Shown here piece after piece: positions 28,962-38,428 of a stretch of DNA of 64,000 nucleotides; position 1 is the first letter of the stretch, and each line of letters opens with the position of its first letter. Source of the DNA: Pelagibacteraceae bacterium AG-390-O04 (lineage in GTDB: Bacteria; Pseudomonadota; Alphaproteobacteria; Pelagibacterales; Pelagibacteraceae); assembly GCA_003278065.1 (NCBI GenBank), contig QCHE01000003.1, positions 19,412-83,411 on the forward strand, read 5' to 3'. The position numbers and the translations under genes are program-made. The notes under the pieces were generated by a model. That model was given only the letters and a program-made list of their open reading frames with translations. It did no database searches and had not been told where the DNA came from.

Positions 28962-29869
28962 TGTTTAAAGTTTTTGGCTTTTATAAATTTATTAAGATTA
29001 AATCTTTAAAAAAAAATAAAGTTCTTCTACAAAAATTTCTTACATTAAATAATATAAGGGGAACAATAATTATTGCAAAAGAAGGATTAAATGGGACCAT
29101 ATCTGGTCGTATCAAAAATATAGATAAAACAATTAAAAAAATTAAATTTTTATTTTCATTTAAACGTTTCGATAACAACAACGAGTCTAAATCTAAATTT
29201 CAACCATTTCATAAACCTAAAGTAAAAATTAAAAAGGAAGTTGTCCCAATGAATTTGACATTAAATTCCAGAGAAAGAAATATTAAATATCATTTAGACC
29301 CAAAAGAATGGAATAAACTAATTAAAGATAAAGACACACACATTATTGATACTAGAAAACCATTTGAATACAAAGTTGGAACATTTAAAAAGTCAGTAAA
29401 CCCAAATGTTGATAATTTTAGAGATTTTCCAAAATACTTAAATAAACTTAAAAAGAATAAACCTGTAGCAATGTTTTGTACTGGAGGAATACGTTGTGAA
29501 AAAACTTCAGTTTATCTTAAAAAGAAGGGTTTTAAAAATATCTATCAATTAAATGGTGGGATCTTAAACTATCTCAATAAAATTAAGAAAAAAGATAGTT
29601 TATGGAAAGGTGAGTGCTTTGTTTTTGATAATAGAATTAGTCTAAAGCATGGTTTAAAGATTGGCTCATATTCAATGTGTAGCGGATGTAGAATGCCTAT
29701 TTCTTCAAAAGATAAAAAATCTAAAAAGTTTGAAGAAGGCGTTTCTTGTGTAAATTGTTATGACAAGCTAACCGAAACTCAAAAATCACGTTTTAGAATG
29801 AGACAAAGTCAGATATACAAAGCAAAACTATCTGGGAAAAAACATATTTTTCAAAAAGAATTTAAATAA
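28961..29869 (+). CDS. trhO: tRNA uridine-34 hydroxylase TrhO (rhodanese family)
   Basis: TrhO (YceA) makes 5-hydroxyuridine at the wobble position of tRNA. The 302-residue product has the UPF0176 N-terminal domain (GTIIIAKEGLNGTISG, about 34-49), a rhodanese domain with active cysteine C173 in MFCTGGIRCEKTS, and a C-terminal cysteine pair region (MCSGCRMPISS and SCVNCYD) resembling a zinc site. The upstream methyltransferase, if TrmR-like, could methylate its product to 5-methoxyuridine. That pathway link is inference. Confidence 0.88.
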   Translation: MFKVFGFYKFIKIKSLKKNKVLLQKFLTLNNIRGTIIIAKEGLNGTISGRIKNIDKTIKKIKFLFSFKRFDNNNESKSKFQPFHKPKVKIKKEVVPMNLTLNSRERNIKYHLDPKEWNKLIKDKDTHIIDTRKPFEYKVGTFKKSVNPNVDNFRDFPKYLNKLKKNKPVAMFCTGGIRCEKTSVYLKKKGFKNIYQLNGGILNYLNKIKKKDSLWKGECFVFDNRISLKHGLKIGSYSMCSGCRMPISSKDKKSKKFEEGVSCVNCYDKLTETQKSRFRMRQSQIYKAKLSGKKHIFQKEFK

Positions 29870-29877
29870 GGATAACT

Positions 29878-31248
29878 TTGTCTAAAACAATAAAATTAAC
29901 TAAAGATCCAATTTGGTCATTACTTAGAAAAGTTACCATTCCAGCTAGTGTTGGATCATTGTTTCAAACTTTTTATAATTTAGTCGATACTTGGTTTGCT
30001 GGAAGAATTTCAGCCGAAGCTATAAGTGCAATTGCAAAATCTTTTCCAATTTATTTTACTATTATTGCTGTTGGTGTTGGGTTAGGAGCAGCTACTAATG
30101 CTTTGATTGGTAATTCTATTGGTGAAAAAAAAGAAAGAGTTGCATCGATGTATGTTGCACAATCCCTAATTTTTGCATTAACAGTTTCAATATTTGTGAC
30201 TCTGTTTGGTCTAAATGCATCAAATTATCTTCTAGGTATTATGGGATCAGACGCAGATGGTATAGCACTAACTAGAGAATATTTAGATATCATATTTTAT
30301 GGTACTTTTATTGTATTGATTCAGATTTCTTTAAATGGAACTTTAAACGCTCAGGGGGATACAAAAAGTTATAGAAATGTTTTAATATTTAGTTTTTTCT
30401 TAAATATTTTTTTAAATCCTTTGTTCATATGGGGATATGGTTTTATTCCAGGTTTTGGTATTGCTGGACTTGCAATAGCTACTGTAATTTCACAATCAAT
30501 TGGAACAATCTATCTAGCTTACAAAGTAAATAATTGTAAGATTAGAGAATATCTTAAAGCTAAATGTTTTATTCCTAAATTTGAATACTTAAAACCACTT
30601 ACAGAACAAGCAGTGCCTGTAATGTTTAGTATGTTATTTATTGGAGTAGGTATATTTAATATTCTATATTTCATTGGTCAGTTTGGTGATTTAGCAACAG
30701 CTGGTTATGGAGCAGCGTTAAGAGTGGAACAAGTATTTTTACTTCCAGTTATTGGATTGAATACAGCAGTTCTTTCTATTGGTGGCCAAAACTTTGGAGC
30801 TAAAGCTTATGATAGAATTAGAGAACTGTACACTAAAGCTCTATTATTTGGTTCTTCATTTATGGCTATTGCTGGAATAATAATTTTTTTTGGTGCAGAA
30901 TTTTTTGTTTCTTTATTTACTGATAATCAAGAGGCAGTAAATAGTGGAGCTATATATTTAAAAGTCGCAGCTTTAATTGGACCAATTTATCCAGTGTTCT
31001 TTATTACTACAGCTGTATTTCAAGCTGTTAAAAAACCTCTATATAGTCTTTATTTAAGTATATTGAGATTAACTGCGTTTCCTTTTTTAAGTTTGTGGTA
31101 TGTAATTAATATCAGAGGTGGTGACTACGAGGATATTTTTTATACAATTATGGCAACTAATTGGTTAATGGGAGTTGTTGTTTTAATATTTATTGGTTAT
31201 TTTTTAAATAATGTATTTAAACAAAATAAACCTCTTTTTAGTTATTAG
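29878..31248 (+). CDS. MATE family efflux transporter
   Basis: A 456-residue integral membrane protein with about twelve hydrophobic segments and the two-fold MATE pattern (TIPASVGSLFQTFYNLVDTW at the start; AVPVMFSMLFIGVGIF opening the second half; AVLSIGGQNFGAKAYDRIR). MATE proteins export cationic drugs or metabolites using Na+ or H+ gradients; the substrate is unknown. The start is TTG (29878-29880) preceded by AAGGATAA. The 3' end overlaps the downstream nuclease gene by 38 bases. Confidence 0.9.
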   Translation: MSKTIKLTKDPIWSLLRKVTIPASVGSLFQTFYNLVDTWFAGRISAEAISAIAKSFPIYFTIIAVGVGLGAATNALIGNSIGEKKERVASMYVAQSLIFALTVSIFVTLFGLNASNYLLGIMGSDADGIALTREYLDIIFYGTFIVLIQISLNGTLNAQGDTKSYRNVLIFSFFLNIFLNPLFIWGYGFIPGFGIAGLAIATVISQSIGTIYLAYKVNNCKIREYLKAKCFIPKFEYLKPLTEQAVPVMFSMLFIGVGIFNILYFIGQFGDLATAGYGAALRVEQVFLLPVIGLNTAVLSIGGQNFGAKAYDRIRELYTKALLFGSSFMAIAGIIIFFGAEFFVSLFTDNQEAVNSGAIYLKVAALIGPIYPVFFITTAVFQAVKKPLYSLYLSILRLTAFPFLSLWYVINIRGGDYEDIFYTIMATNWLMGVVVLIFIGYFLNNVFKQNKPLFSY

Positions 31249-31690
31249 CATTTGTCTAATATTTTTTTTTCTTACTTATAACGATGTTAAGTCTGTAGAA
31301 GTTAAAGTTATTGATGGTGATACTATTCATCTAAATGGAGAAAAAATACGATTTACTGGTATAGATACTCCAGAACTTAAACAAACCTGTAATAAAGATA
31401 ATAAAGTCATCCCTTGTGGAATTGAAGCTAGACAATTGTTAATTGATAAAATTGGCAAAAGTAAAATAAGCTGCATAAGAGAAGGCAAAGATCAGTACAA
31501 AAGAACTTTAGCTGAATGTTTTATAAATAATCTTAGTTTGTCATCTTATTTAGTAAGAAAAGGTTATGCTTTTGCTTATAGAAAATATTCTAAAAAGTTT
31601 ATAGATGATGAAAATTATGCAAGAGAAAACAATCTAGGTATGTGGTCTATGAATTTTGAATATCCATGGGATTATAGAAAAAAAAATTAA
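31211..31690 (+). CDS. Secreted thermonuclease-like (SNase) nuclease
   Basis: The 159-residue product has an N-terminal signal/anchor segment (about residues 7-24, NLFLVISICLIFFFL) and a staphylococcal-nuclease domain: VIDGDTIHLNGEKIRFTGID with the catalytic arginine, DQYKRTLAECF with the glutamate, and the C-terminal RENNLGMWS. It probably acts in the periplasm or outside, perhaps to use environmental nucleic acid for phosphorus. Its start lies within the MATE gene and its stop overlaps the minus-strand permease by 4 bases. Confidence 0.85.
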   Translation: MYLNKINLFLVISICLIFFFLTYNDVKSVEVKVIDGDTIHLNGEKIRFTGIDTPELKQTCNKDNKVIPCGIEARQLLIDKIGKSKISCIREGKDQYKRTLAECFINNLSLSSYLVRKGYAFAYRKYSKKFIDDENYARENNLGMWSMNFEYPWDYRKKN

Positions 31691-32418
31691 TCTTTTTTTA
31701 ACTTCTTCTCAAGTTTTCTTACAAAATAGGAAACTATTAATATCAAGATTAGATATTCAAGTATCAAAAAAGTATAGATTTCTAATGGTCTATAAGTTGT
31801 AACTACCAATTCATTTGCTTTTCTTGTTAAATCTCCAATACCTATTATTGATACCAGTGATGACATCTTTAATACGTAAACAAATTGATTTCCAATTGCT
31901 GGTAAAATATTTTTAATAGCTTGAGGTAAAATAACTAGTCTCAATTTTCTAAAAAAATTTAAACCTAATGAACTCCCTGCTTCCCATTGAGCTTTTTTAA
32001 TTGAGTTTATTCCAGCTCTAAATATTTCTGCTTGAAATGCACTTTCGCTTATTGATAAAGCAATAATTCCTGAAACAAATGGGCTAAAGCTTACTCCAGT
32101 CATTATGGGCAAACCATAATAAATCCACAGGATTAAAACTAGTAGAGGAATAGCTCTTACTATTTCAACATATCCAATATTCAAATAAGTTAAAAATTTA
32201 TTTTTTGCTAAAGATGGGACTGCAACGATAAAACCAAAAATCATTGAAATAACAATTGATACCACTGAAATATAAATAGTTGTAGTAATCCCACTTAATA
32301 AAAATTTAAGATTAGTTAATCCCTCAATATTGTTTGGAGATAAAATCAACCAATTAAGTTCACTTTTACCACATGAGGTTAAAGGTAGTATCAGAAGTAA
32401 AAAAAATAAATTTCTCAC
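31687..32418 (-). CDS. Amino-acid-type ABC transporter permease with an N-terminal lipobox
   Basis: The 243-residue product fits the polar amino-acid permease family (HisM/GlnP type): ISIVISMIFGF-like helices, VEIVRAIPLLVLILWIYYGL and the ATPase-contact EAA loop EAGSSLGLNFFRKLRLVILP. Unusually it begins with a lipoprotein-like signal, LPLTSCGKSE, with C16 in a perfect lipobox. It follows the binding-protein gene on the minus strand; no second permease or ATPase gene is adjacent. Confidence 0.87.
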   Translation of the reverse strand: MRNLFFLLLILPLTSCGKSELNWLILSPNNIEGLTNLKFLLSGITTTIYISVVSIVISMIFGFIVAVPSLAKNKFLTYLNIGYVEIVRAIPLLVLILWIYYGLPIMTGVSFSPFVSGIIALSISESAFQAEIFRAGINSIKKAQWEAGSSLGLNFFRKLRLVILPQAIKNILPAIGNQFVYVLKMSSLVSIIGIGDLTRKANELVVTTYRPLEIYTFLILEYLILILIVSYFVRKLEKKLKKD

Positions 32419-32458
32419 ATTCTGATTTATAAAGAATTAAATATTAATTACTAATTGA

Positions 32459-33226
32459 TTATAAACTTTTTAAATTATATTTCCCTAATAACTTAGTAAA
32501 GAAACCTGATGATTTTTTCTTTTTTATCCAATCGTTAACATAACTGTTCCATTTATCATCACCTTTAGGAACCATCATTGCTAAGAAAGCTGGATTTTTT
32601 TCTCCGTCAGGAACAATAGCTAATTGTGGATATTTAATTACTAGTTTATTTGCTTCAGTTGAACTTGTAATATTCCCATCCGCTCTACCAGCCAAAACTT
32701 CTTGAAAGTCTCTAGCAGGCGCTTCAACTGAGTTTAGTTTTGATTTAGGAAAAAATTCTTTTGCTTTTTCTTCTTGCGAAGTACCAAGTGTGGTTGCAAT
32801 TGTAACATTAGAATTATTTAATGAATCCCATGTTGAAAATTTCTTTAAATTCTTTTTAAGAACTAACGGAACAGTTCCATATTTGTAATAAGTATCTGTA
32901 AAACCAGCTACTTCAGCTCTTTTAGGAGTTTTTGTTACACTTGTAGAAATATCATATCTCTCAGAAGTAATGCCTGAAACAATCGTTTTCCATTCAGCAG
33001 GAACAAATTCAATTTTAACACCCATATCTTTTGCAAGTTCGTTCATTACATCGATATCAAATCCCTTATACTTATTAGTAGCTGGATCTTTCATTGTCAT
33101 AGGGTCCCAATCACCAGTTGTTCCAACTTTTAAAACACCTGAGGATAAAATTTTATCTAAGTTTGATTCTGCGCTCAAAGAAAAGGGTAAAAAAGCAAAA
33201 ATTGCTATTAAAAATAATTTTTTCAT
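32459..33226 (-). CDS. Periplasmic amino-acid-type solute-binding protein
   Basis: A 255-residue family 3 extracellular binding protein. A Sec signal peptide (residues 1-19, ending SLSA) is followed by [20 protein letters not shown] and [20 protein letters not shown]. The mature domain has the two-lobe pattern with [13 protein letters not shown]. It sits between soxG and a permease, so an amino acid or a methylated glycine derivative is a plausible ligand. Periplasmic cyclohexadienyl dehydratases (PheC) share this fold and are an alternative. Confidence 0.85.
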   Translation of the reverse strand: MKKLFLIAIFAFLPFSLSAESNLDKILSSGVLKVGTTGDWDPMTMKDPATNKYKGFDIDVMNELAKDMGVKIEFVPAEWKTIVSGITSERYDISTSVTKTPKRAEVAGFTDTYYKYGTVPLVLKKNLKKFSTWDSLNNSNVTIATTLGTSQEEKAKEFFPKSKLNSVEAPARDFQEVLAGRADGNITSSTEANKLVIKYPQLAIVPDGEKNPAFLAMMVPKGDDKWNSYVNDWIKKKKSSGFFTKLLGKYNLKSL

Positions 33227-33260
33227 ATTATTTAATAACTTATTTAAAATTTAAATGAGA

Positions 33261-33824
33261 CTATAATCTTGACGCACTATCATTCATCCATGAGAACAAA
33301 TGTTGAGAAAAAGACCTTCTAACAAAAAGATTTACCTCGCTTTTATCCTGATTATGAATAATTACATCAATTTTAGCTAAAATTGTTTGTGTAACTGAAC
33401 CTTTTTTATTTTTAAATTCATTAAAATTAAATGGAGACCCAGTTTCAAACAAATCATAGATTTTATCACCCTTAAGGTTAATCATTACAAATTGATCAGT
33501 TACATCAGTAACAGCACCAAGATTTGTTTTTGATATATTTTTATCTAAAAGTTTTTCTGTTTCATAATTGTTTGTATTTTTATCTATTTTTTCATTTGAA
33601 AAAATCATCCACTCATCAGGACTTAACCATAATGAGGTATATTTTTCACTTTGCGACGAAGTGTTAGATTCTGTTGGTAATAAAATATTTAATGATTTAC
33701 CTACAGCAGAAATAAATTCTCTTTTTTTACCTCTTATAATTAATTTCATAATAGGTTTAATTTCCTTCATTTGAAGATCTTGATATGATTTATCTTCACT
33801 AAGTGCAGAATTATAATTAAGCAT
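33261..33824 (-). CDS. soxG: Sarcosine oxidase gamma subunit
   Basis: The smallest structural partner of SoxA in heterotetrameric sarcosine oxidase, 187 residues. Recognisable segments are the LWLSPDEWMIFSNEK stretch, VTDVTDQFVMINLKGDKIYD and a C-terminal VNLFVRRSFSQHLFSWM, consistent with a GcvT-like fold. It is the last sox gene, overlapping soxA by 8 bases. Identification rests on position plus weak motifs, as this subunit is poorly conserved. Confidence 0.9.
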   Translation of the reverse strand: MLNYNSALSEDKSYQDLQMKEIKPIMKLIIRGKKREFISAVGKSLNILLPTESNTSSQSEKYTSLWLSPDEWMIFSNEKIDKNTNNYETEKLLDKNISKTNLGAVTDVTDQFVMINLKGDKIYDLFETGSPFNFNEFKNKKGSVTQTILAKIDVIIHNQDKSEVNLFVRRSFSQHLFSWMNDSASRL

Positions 33825-36822
33825 TTAATCTTTTATTCTCCTTATCTAAAAAAACTGGATCAGCTACAGTTACATTGATATTTTTTTTTTCCATTGGGAT
33901 AATTAATTTTTGTCCCATCATATTTTTTCCACCTTTAACAACACCAAGTGCTATAGATTTTTTGAGATTAGGACTATAATAACTTGATGTAACATGTCCT
34001 AACATTTCAACAGGTGATTTATTAATATTGGCTACTATTTGAGCTCCTTCTTCTAAAACTTCATTAGGATTATCAGTTAATAATCCAACAAGTTGTTTTC
34101 TGTCTTCTCTAATAGTATCTGATCTATATAAAGATCTTTTTCCTATAAAATCATATTTCTTTTTACTTACTATCCAATCCATTTGTAGATCTATTGGGGT
34201 CATTGTTGCATCAGTATCTTGACCAACAATTATGAATCCTTTTTCAGCTCGAAGTAAATGCATTGTTTCAGTACCATAAGGCGTAATATTGTAATTCTTT
34301 CCAGCTTCCATGCATTTTTCCCAAACTGATTTTCCATAATTAGCTTGGATATTAATTTCATAACTATGCTCTCCTGTGAAACTAATTCTCATAACTCTAC
34401 AACTAATTTTACCAATTTTAGCATTCATAAATGACATATGAGGAAAACTTTCATCTGAAAAATCTAAATCCGGAATAACCTCTGAAACAATTTTTTTACT
34501 GTTTGGACCACAAACACTTACAGTAGCAAAATGATCTGTGACTGAAGTTAAATAAACATCTAATTCTGGCCACTCTGTTTGAAGGTAATCTTCTAATTTA
34601 CCCATAACATTTGCTGCTCCACCAGTTGTTGTTGTCATTATGTAATGATTTTCACCTAATCGTGTAGTCACTCCGTCGTCATACACCATACCATCTTCAT
34701 TGAGCATTAAACCATATCGACATTTACCAATTGCTAGTTTTGACCAAGCATTTGTATACACGCGATTTAAAAATTCGGAAGCATCTGTTCCTTGAATATC
34801 AATTTTACCAAGTGTAGAGGCATCTAATATACCAGCACTTTCTCTTGCTGCTTTACTTTCTCTTTGAACAGCGTCATGCATATTCTCATTTTCTATTGGA
34901 TAAAACCAAGCTCTCTTCCATTGACCTACATTTTCAAATTCAGCATTATGTTTTTCATGCCAATCGTGAATTGGAGTTTTTCTAAATGTATCAAAATATT
35001 CTCCAACATTTCTTCCAACTATAGTTCCAAAAGTTAAAGGAGTGTAGGGAGGTCTAAAAGTTGTAGTACCAAGTTCTCCCATTTTAGCACCAGCAGTTTC
35101 AGAAATTATTCCAAGTGCATGCATATTACCTAGTTTACCTTGATCAGTTCCCATACCAGTAGTAGTGTATCTTTTTACGTGTTCAATTGATCTAAAACCT
35201 TCTCTAAGGGCTAGTTTTATATCTTTAGCAGTAGCATCATTTTGATAATCAACAAAAGATTTTGTTTTTCCTAAAATTTTATTAGACGGTAATAGCCATA
35301 TATTTCTTTTAAATTTATTTGTTGAGGACACAACCTCAAGATTTTCATATTCGGTATTTTTTATATTTAAAAATTTTTTTAAAGAATTAGATGTGTTTGA
35401 AAGTATTTCATCTAAAGTTAAATCTCCATTACAAGCACCTATACTTAGTTGATCTGATGGATAAACATTTGGAATAAAAACTTGATCTACATCTCTAAAT
35501 TTCAATTTTCCACCAGATTGTGTAAATAGATGAACAGCTGGTGTCCATCCTCCAGATAGGCCTAAACAATCACAGGATAAATTTATTTTAGAACCCACAA
35601 CTTTTTGTCCATCTTTAGATAATTTCATAATAGAAACTTTATTTATCTTTTTATAACCTGATGTATCTATTACAGTATAGCCTTTGAAAATTTTGATATT
35701 ATTCTTTTCCACTTCGTAAATTAATTTAGAATCAACTTCTTCACGGTTATCAATTATTGCCTCAATATTAATCCCTTTTTGAATTAAACTAATAGCCGTT
35801 TCATAAGCGCTATCGTTATTTGTTAAAAGAATAATTTTTTCTCCACAAGCTACTCCGAAAAAGTCAGTGTATCTTTTAATTGCTGACGAAAGTAAAATTC
35901 CTGGTCGATCGTTATTATCAAATATCATTGGTCTTTCTATTGATCCTGTAGCTGAGATTACTTTTTTTGCTCTTATTTTTAATAATTTATGTCTTGTTTT
36001 TTCTTTTCTTTGTTCAACAGGTAAATGATCAGTAAGATTTTCTCGAGCTAATAAAAAATTATAACCATGAAAAGCTGCAACGCTTGTTCTAGTTTTAATC
36101 TCTAAATTTTGAATTTTCTTTATTTCATTTATCTCTTTCTCTAACCACGAATTTGAATTTTGATTATTAATTTTAAAATGATCAGAATTTTGATAAATAG
36201 TGGATCCACCAAGATTTGGCTTTTCTTCTATTAACAATGTCTTTAATCCATTTTTAGCTGATGTTTTGGCAGCCATTATCCCAGATATACCAGCACCAAT
36301 CACTAAAACATCACAATGAATATACCTGTGTTCATAAATATCTGGGTCTGGCTTAGTAGGAGATTTCCCCAAACCAGCTGATTTTCTTATAAAATATTCA
36401 TACTTCTCCCAAAAACTTGCTGGCCACATAAATGTTTTATAATAAAAACCAGCTGGTAGGAGAGGTGATAATAAATTGTTTATACCACCAATATCAAAAT
36501 TTACACTCGGCCAACAATTTTGACTTGAAGCTTTTAATCCTTCATAAATTTCTATTTCTGTTGCTCTTGCATTAGGCTCTGTTAAAGCTGTTCCATCATT
36601 GATTTGAACGATAGCATTCGGCTCTTCAGAACCAGCTGTCATTATTCCACGTGGTCTATGATATTTAAAACTTCTACCAACTAAATGAACATTATTAGCC
36701 AAAAGGGCAGAGGCTAAAGTATCACCTTTAAACCCATAATAAGTTTTATTATTAAATTTAAATGAAATTCGTGTAGTTTCATCGATAAATTTACTAGTTT
36801 TTACCCTTAAGTTTTTTGACAT
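33817..36822 (-). CDS. soxA: Sarcosine oxidase alpha subunit
   Basis: The large subunit: carries NAD+ and the tetrahydrofolate site where formaldehyde from sarcosine becomes 5,10-methylene-THF. I chose the ATG at 36820-36822 (MSKNLRVKTS, 1001 residues), one base after the soxD stop. An upstream in-frame ATG at 36846 would overlap soxD. Domains: an N-terminal 2Fe-2S-fold-like domain (GDTLASALLANNVHLVGRSF), a Rossmann domain with GAGISG at 176-181, and a C-terminal GcvT-like folate domain (about 600-980). Confidence 0.96.
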   Translation of the reverse strand: MSKNLRVKTSKFIDETTRISFKFNNKTYYGFKGDTLASALLANNVHLVGRSFKYHRPRGIMTAGSEEPNAIVQINDGTALTEPNARATEIEIYEGLKASSQNCWPSVNFDIGGINNLLSPLLPAGFYYKTFMWPASFWEKYEYFIRKSAGLGKSPTKPDPDIYEHRYIHCDVLVIGAGISGIMAAKTSAKNGLKTLLIEEKPNLGGSTIYQNSDHFKINNQNSNSWLEKEINEIKKIQNLEIKTRTSVAAFHGYNFLLARENLTDHLPVEQRKEKTRHKLLKIRAKKVISATGSIERPMIFDNNDRPGILLSSAIKRYTDFFGVACGEKIILLTNNDSAYETAISLIQKGINIEAIIDNREEVDSKLIYEVEKNNIKIFKGYTVIDTSGYKKINKVSIMKLSKDGQKVVGSKINLSCDCLGLSGGWTPAVHLFTQSGGKLKFRDVDQVFIPNVYPSDQLSIGACNGDLTLDEILSNTSNSLKKFLNIKNTEYENLEVVSSTNKFKRNIWLLPSNKILGKTKSFVDYQNDATAKDIKLALREGFRSIEHVKRYTTTGMGTDQGKLGNMHALGIISETAGAKMGELGTTTFRPPYTPLTFGTIVGRNVGEYFDTFRKTPIHDWHEKHNAEFENVGQWKRAWFYPIENENMHDAVQRESKAARESAGILDASTLGKIDIQGTDASEFLNRVYTNAWSKLAIGKCRYGLMLNEDGMVYDDGVTTRLGENHYIMTTTTGGAANVMGKLEDYLQTEWPELDVYLTSVTDHFATVSVCGPNSKKIVSEVIPDLDFSDESFPHMSFMNAKIGKISCRVMRISFTGEHSYEINIQANYGKSVWEKCMEAGKNYNITPYGTETMHLLRAEKGFIIVGQDTDATMTPIDLQMDWIVSKKKYDFIGKRSLYRSDTIREDRKQLVGLLTDNPNEVLEEGAQIVANINKSPVEMLGHVTSSYYSPNLKKSIALGVVKGGKNMMGQKLIIPMEKKNINVTVADPVFLDKENKRLNA

Positions 36823-36823
36823 G

Positions 36824-37099
36824 TTAAATCGAAGGTGGCTTTTCACCCATTTTATAAACTGATTTTATTTCATCGTTAGATGTGTCCCGAACTAAATTAA
36901 ACCATTTTCTACATCCATGAATATGATTCCATCTTTCGTATTGAATTCCTTTAATATTTTTTCTCATAAAAAGATACTCAGCCCATTCATCATCACTTAG
37001 CTCGGTAGGTTGTTTAGGTCTCACGATGTGAGCTTCACCACCAGCTTTAAACTCGCTTTGTTCTCTCTCACCACAATAAGGACAACTAATTATAAACAT
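36824..37099 (-). CDS. soxD: Sarcosine oxidase delta subunit
   Basis: A small zinc-binding subunit, 91 residues. All four expected ligands are visible: C6 and C9 in CPYCGERE, H59 and C63 in WNHIHGCRKWF. It lies between soxB (stop and start adjacent) and soxA (one-base gap), the standard soxBDAG order. Zinc binding is inferred from family knowledge. Confidence 0.95.
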   Translation of the reverse strand: MFIISCPYCGEREQSEFKAGGEAHIVRPKQPTELSDDEWAEYLFMRKNIKGIQYERWNHIHGCRKWFNLVRDTSNDEIKSVYKMGEKPPSI

Positions 37100-38353
37100 T
37101 TAATGCGCAACCGCTGCAGCACCGTGCTCATCTACTAGGTCGCCACTTACAAATCTATTAATATTAAATGCTGCGTTAAGTTTGTGGGGTTCATCATTTG
37201 CTATAGTATGTGCGAATAAATCTCCAGAGCCTGGTGTTGCTTTAAACCCTCCAGTACCCCATCCACAATTAAAGTACAAACCCTTAATAGAAGTTTTGCT
37301 AATTATTGGGCTCGCATCAGGACATATGTCAACTATACCACCCCATTGTCGTAGCATTCTCATTCTACTAAATATAGGATATAATTCTAAGATAGCATTC
37401 AATGTTCCTTCTACAATGTCATGACTTCCTTTTTGAGAATAAGATACATAGTCATCTGTTCCAGCTCCAATAACCAACTCACCTTTATCTGATTGACTAA
37501 CATAAGCATGAACAGCATTTGACATTACTACTGTGTCTATAATTGGTTTTACAGGTTCAGATACCAAAGCTTGTAAGGGTTTACTTTCAAGAGGTAATTT
37601 TAGTCCTGCCATATTAGCAATTACACTTGAATGTCCTGCTGCCACGACACCAATTTTATTTGTTTTAATAAATCCTCTTGTAGTTTCAATACCTTCTACA
37701 GTATCTCCATTTCTTTTTATACTTTTAACCTCACAGTTTTGAATAATATCAACACCCATTTTATCTGCACCTCTTGCATATCCCCATGCAACTGCATCGT
37801 GTCTGGCAGTTCCTGCTCTACGTTGAAGGGTACCTCCTAACACAGGATAACGTATACTCTGGGAGGTATTAATAATCGGACAAAATTTTTTAACTTGATC
37901 TGTATTTAGATAGACAGCATCTATACCATTCAATCTATTAGCATGAGTTCTTCTTTTTAAATCTCTTACATCTTGTAAGTTATGAGCTAGGTTCATTACA
38001 CCTCTTTGACTAAACATAACATTGTAATTTAATTCTTGAGATAAACCTTCCCAAATTTTTAAAGCATGATCATATAGTCCAGCACTTGCGTCCCATAAAT
38101 AATTAGACCTTATTATAGTGGTGTTTCTTCCTGTATTACCTCCTCCTATCCAACCTTTTTCAACTACAGCAATATTATTCATTTGATGTTTTTTTGCTAA
38201 ATAATATGCTGTTGCTAAGCCATGTCCACCACCACCAATTATTATGGCATCATATTCCTTTTTTGGTTGAGGATCTTTCCATGCTTTCTCCCAGTTTTCA
38301 TGGTAAGAAAATGCATTTTTAATTAAACTAAAAATAGAGTACTTTTTATTCAT
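37100..38353 (-). CDS. soxB: Sarcosine oxidase beta subunit
   Basis: The sarcosine-oxidising flavoprotein subunit (DAO family), 417 residues. The FAD dinucleotide motif is [17 protein letters not shown] (about 38-54). [15 protein letters not shown] contains the histidine (H185) that probably holds FMN covalently, as in characterised enzymes. The C-terminal [20 protein letters not shown] closes the active site. It is the first gene of soxBDAG. The products are glycine, methylene-THF and hydrogen peroxide. Confidence 0.96.
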   Translation of the reverse strand: MNKKYSIFSLIKNAFSYHENWEKAWKDPQPKKEYDAIIIGGGGHGLATAYYLAKKHQMNNIAVVEKGWIGGGNTGRNTTIIRSNYLWDASAGLYDHALKIWEGLSQELNYNVMFSQRGVMNLAHNLQDVRDLKRRTHANRLNGIDAVYLNTDQVKKFCPIINTSQSIRYPVLGGTLQRRAGTARHDAVAWGYARGADKMGVDIIQNCEVKSIKRNGDTVEGIETTRGFIKTNKIGVVAAGHSSVIANMAGLKLPLESKPLQALVSEPVKPIIDTVVMSNAVHAYVSQSDKGELVIGAGTDDYVSYSQKGSHDIVEGTLNAILELYPIFSRMRMLRQWGGIVDICPDASPIISKTSIKGLYFNCGWGTGGFKATPGSGDLFAHTIANDEPHKLNAAFNINRFVSGDLVDEHGAAAVAH

Positions 38354-38389
38354 TATAACTTATAAAAATGTTACTAATTAAACATTCAG

Positions 38390-38417
38390 ATAATAATAAA
38401 CAAGCTAAAAAATTCAA
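38390..38417 (-). promoter_or_regulatory. Candidate sigma70 promoter for the sox operon
   Basis: On the minus strand TTGAAT (38417-38412) is followed by a 16-base spacer and TATTAT (38395-38390). The leader to the soxB ATG would be about 30 bases. The hexamers match sigma70 consensus at four and five of six positions. The 75-base gap at 38354-38428 is shared with the divergent gene at 38429, for which I see only an isolated GATAAT. No riboswitch fits in this space. Confidence 0.35.
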
Positions 38418-38428
38418 TAACTAGATCA

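Noticed and set aside
36823-36846. Upstream ATG of soxA at 36846
   Set aside because: It overlaps soxD by 23 bases and adds residues atypical of SoxA; the ATG at 36822 is one base after the soxD stop.
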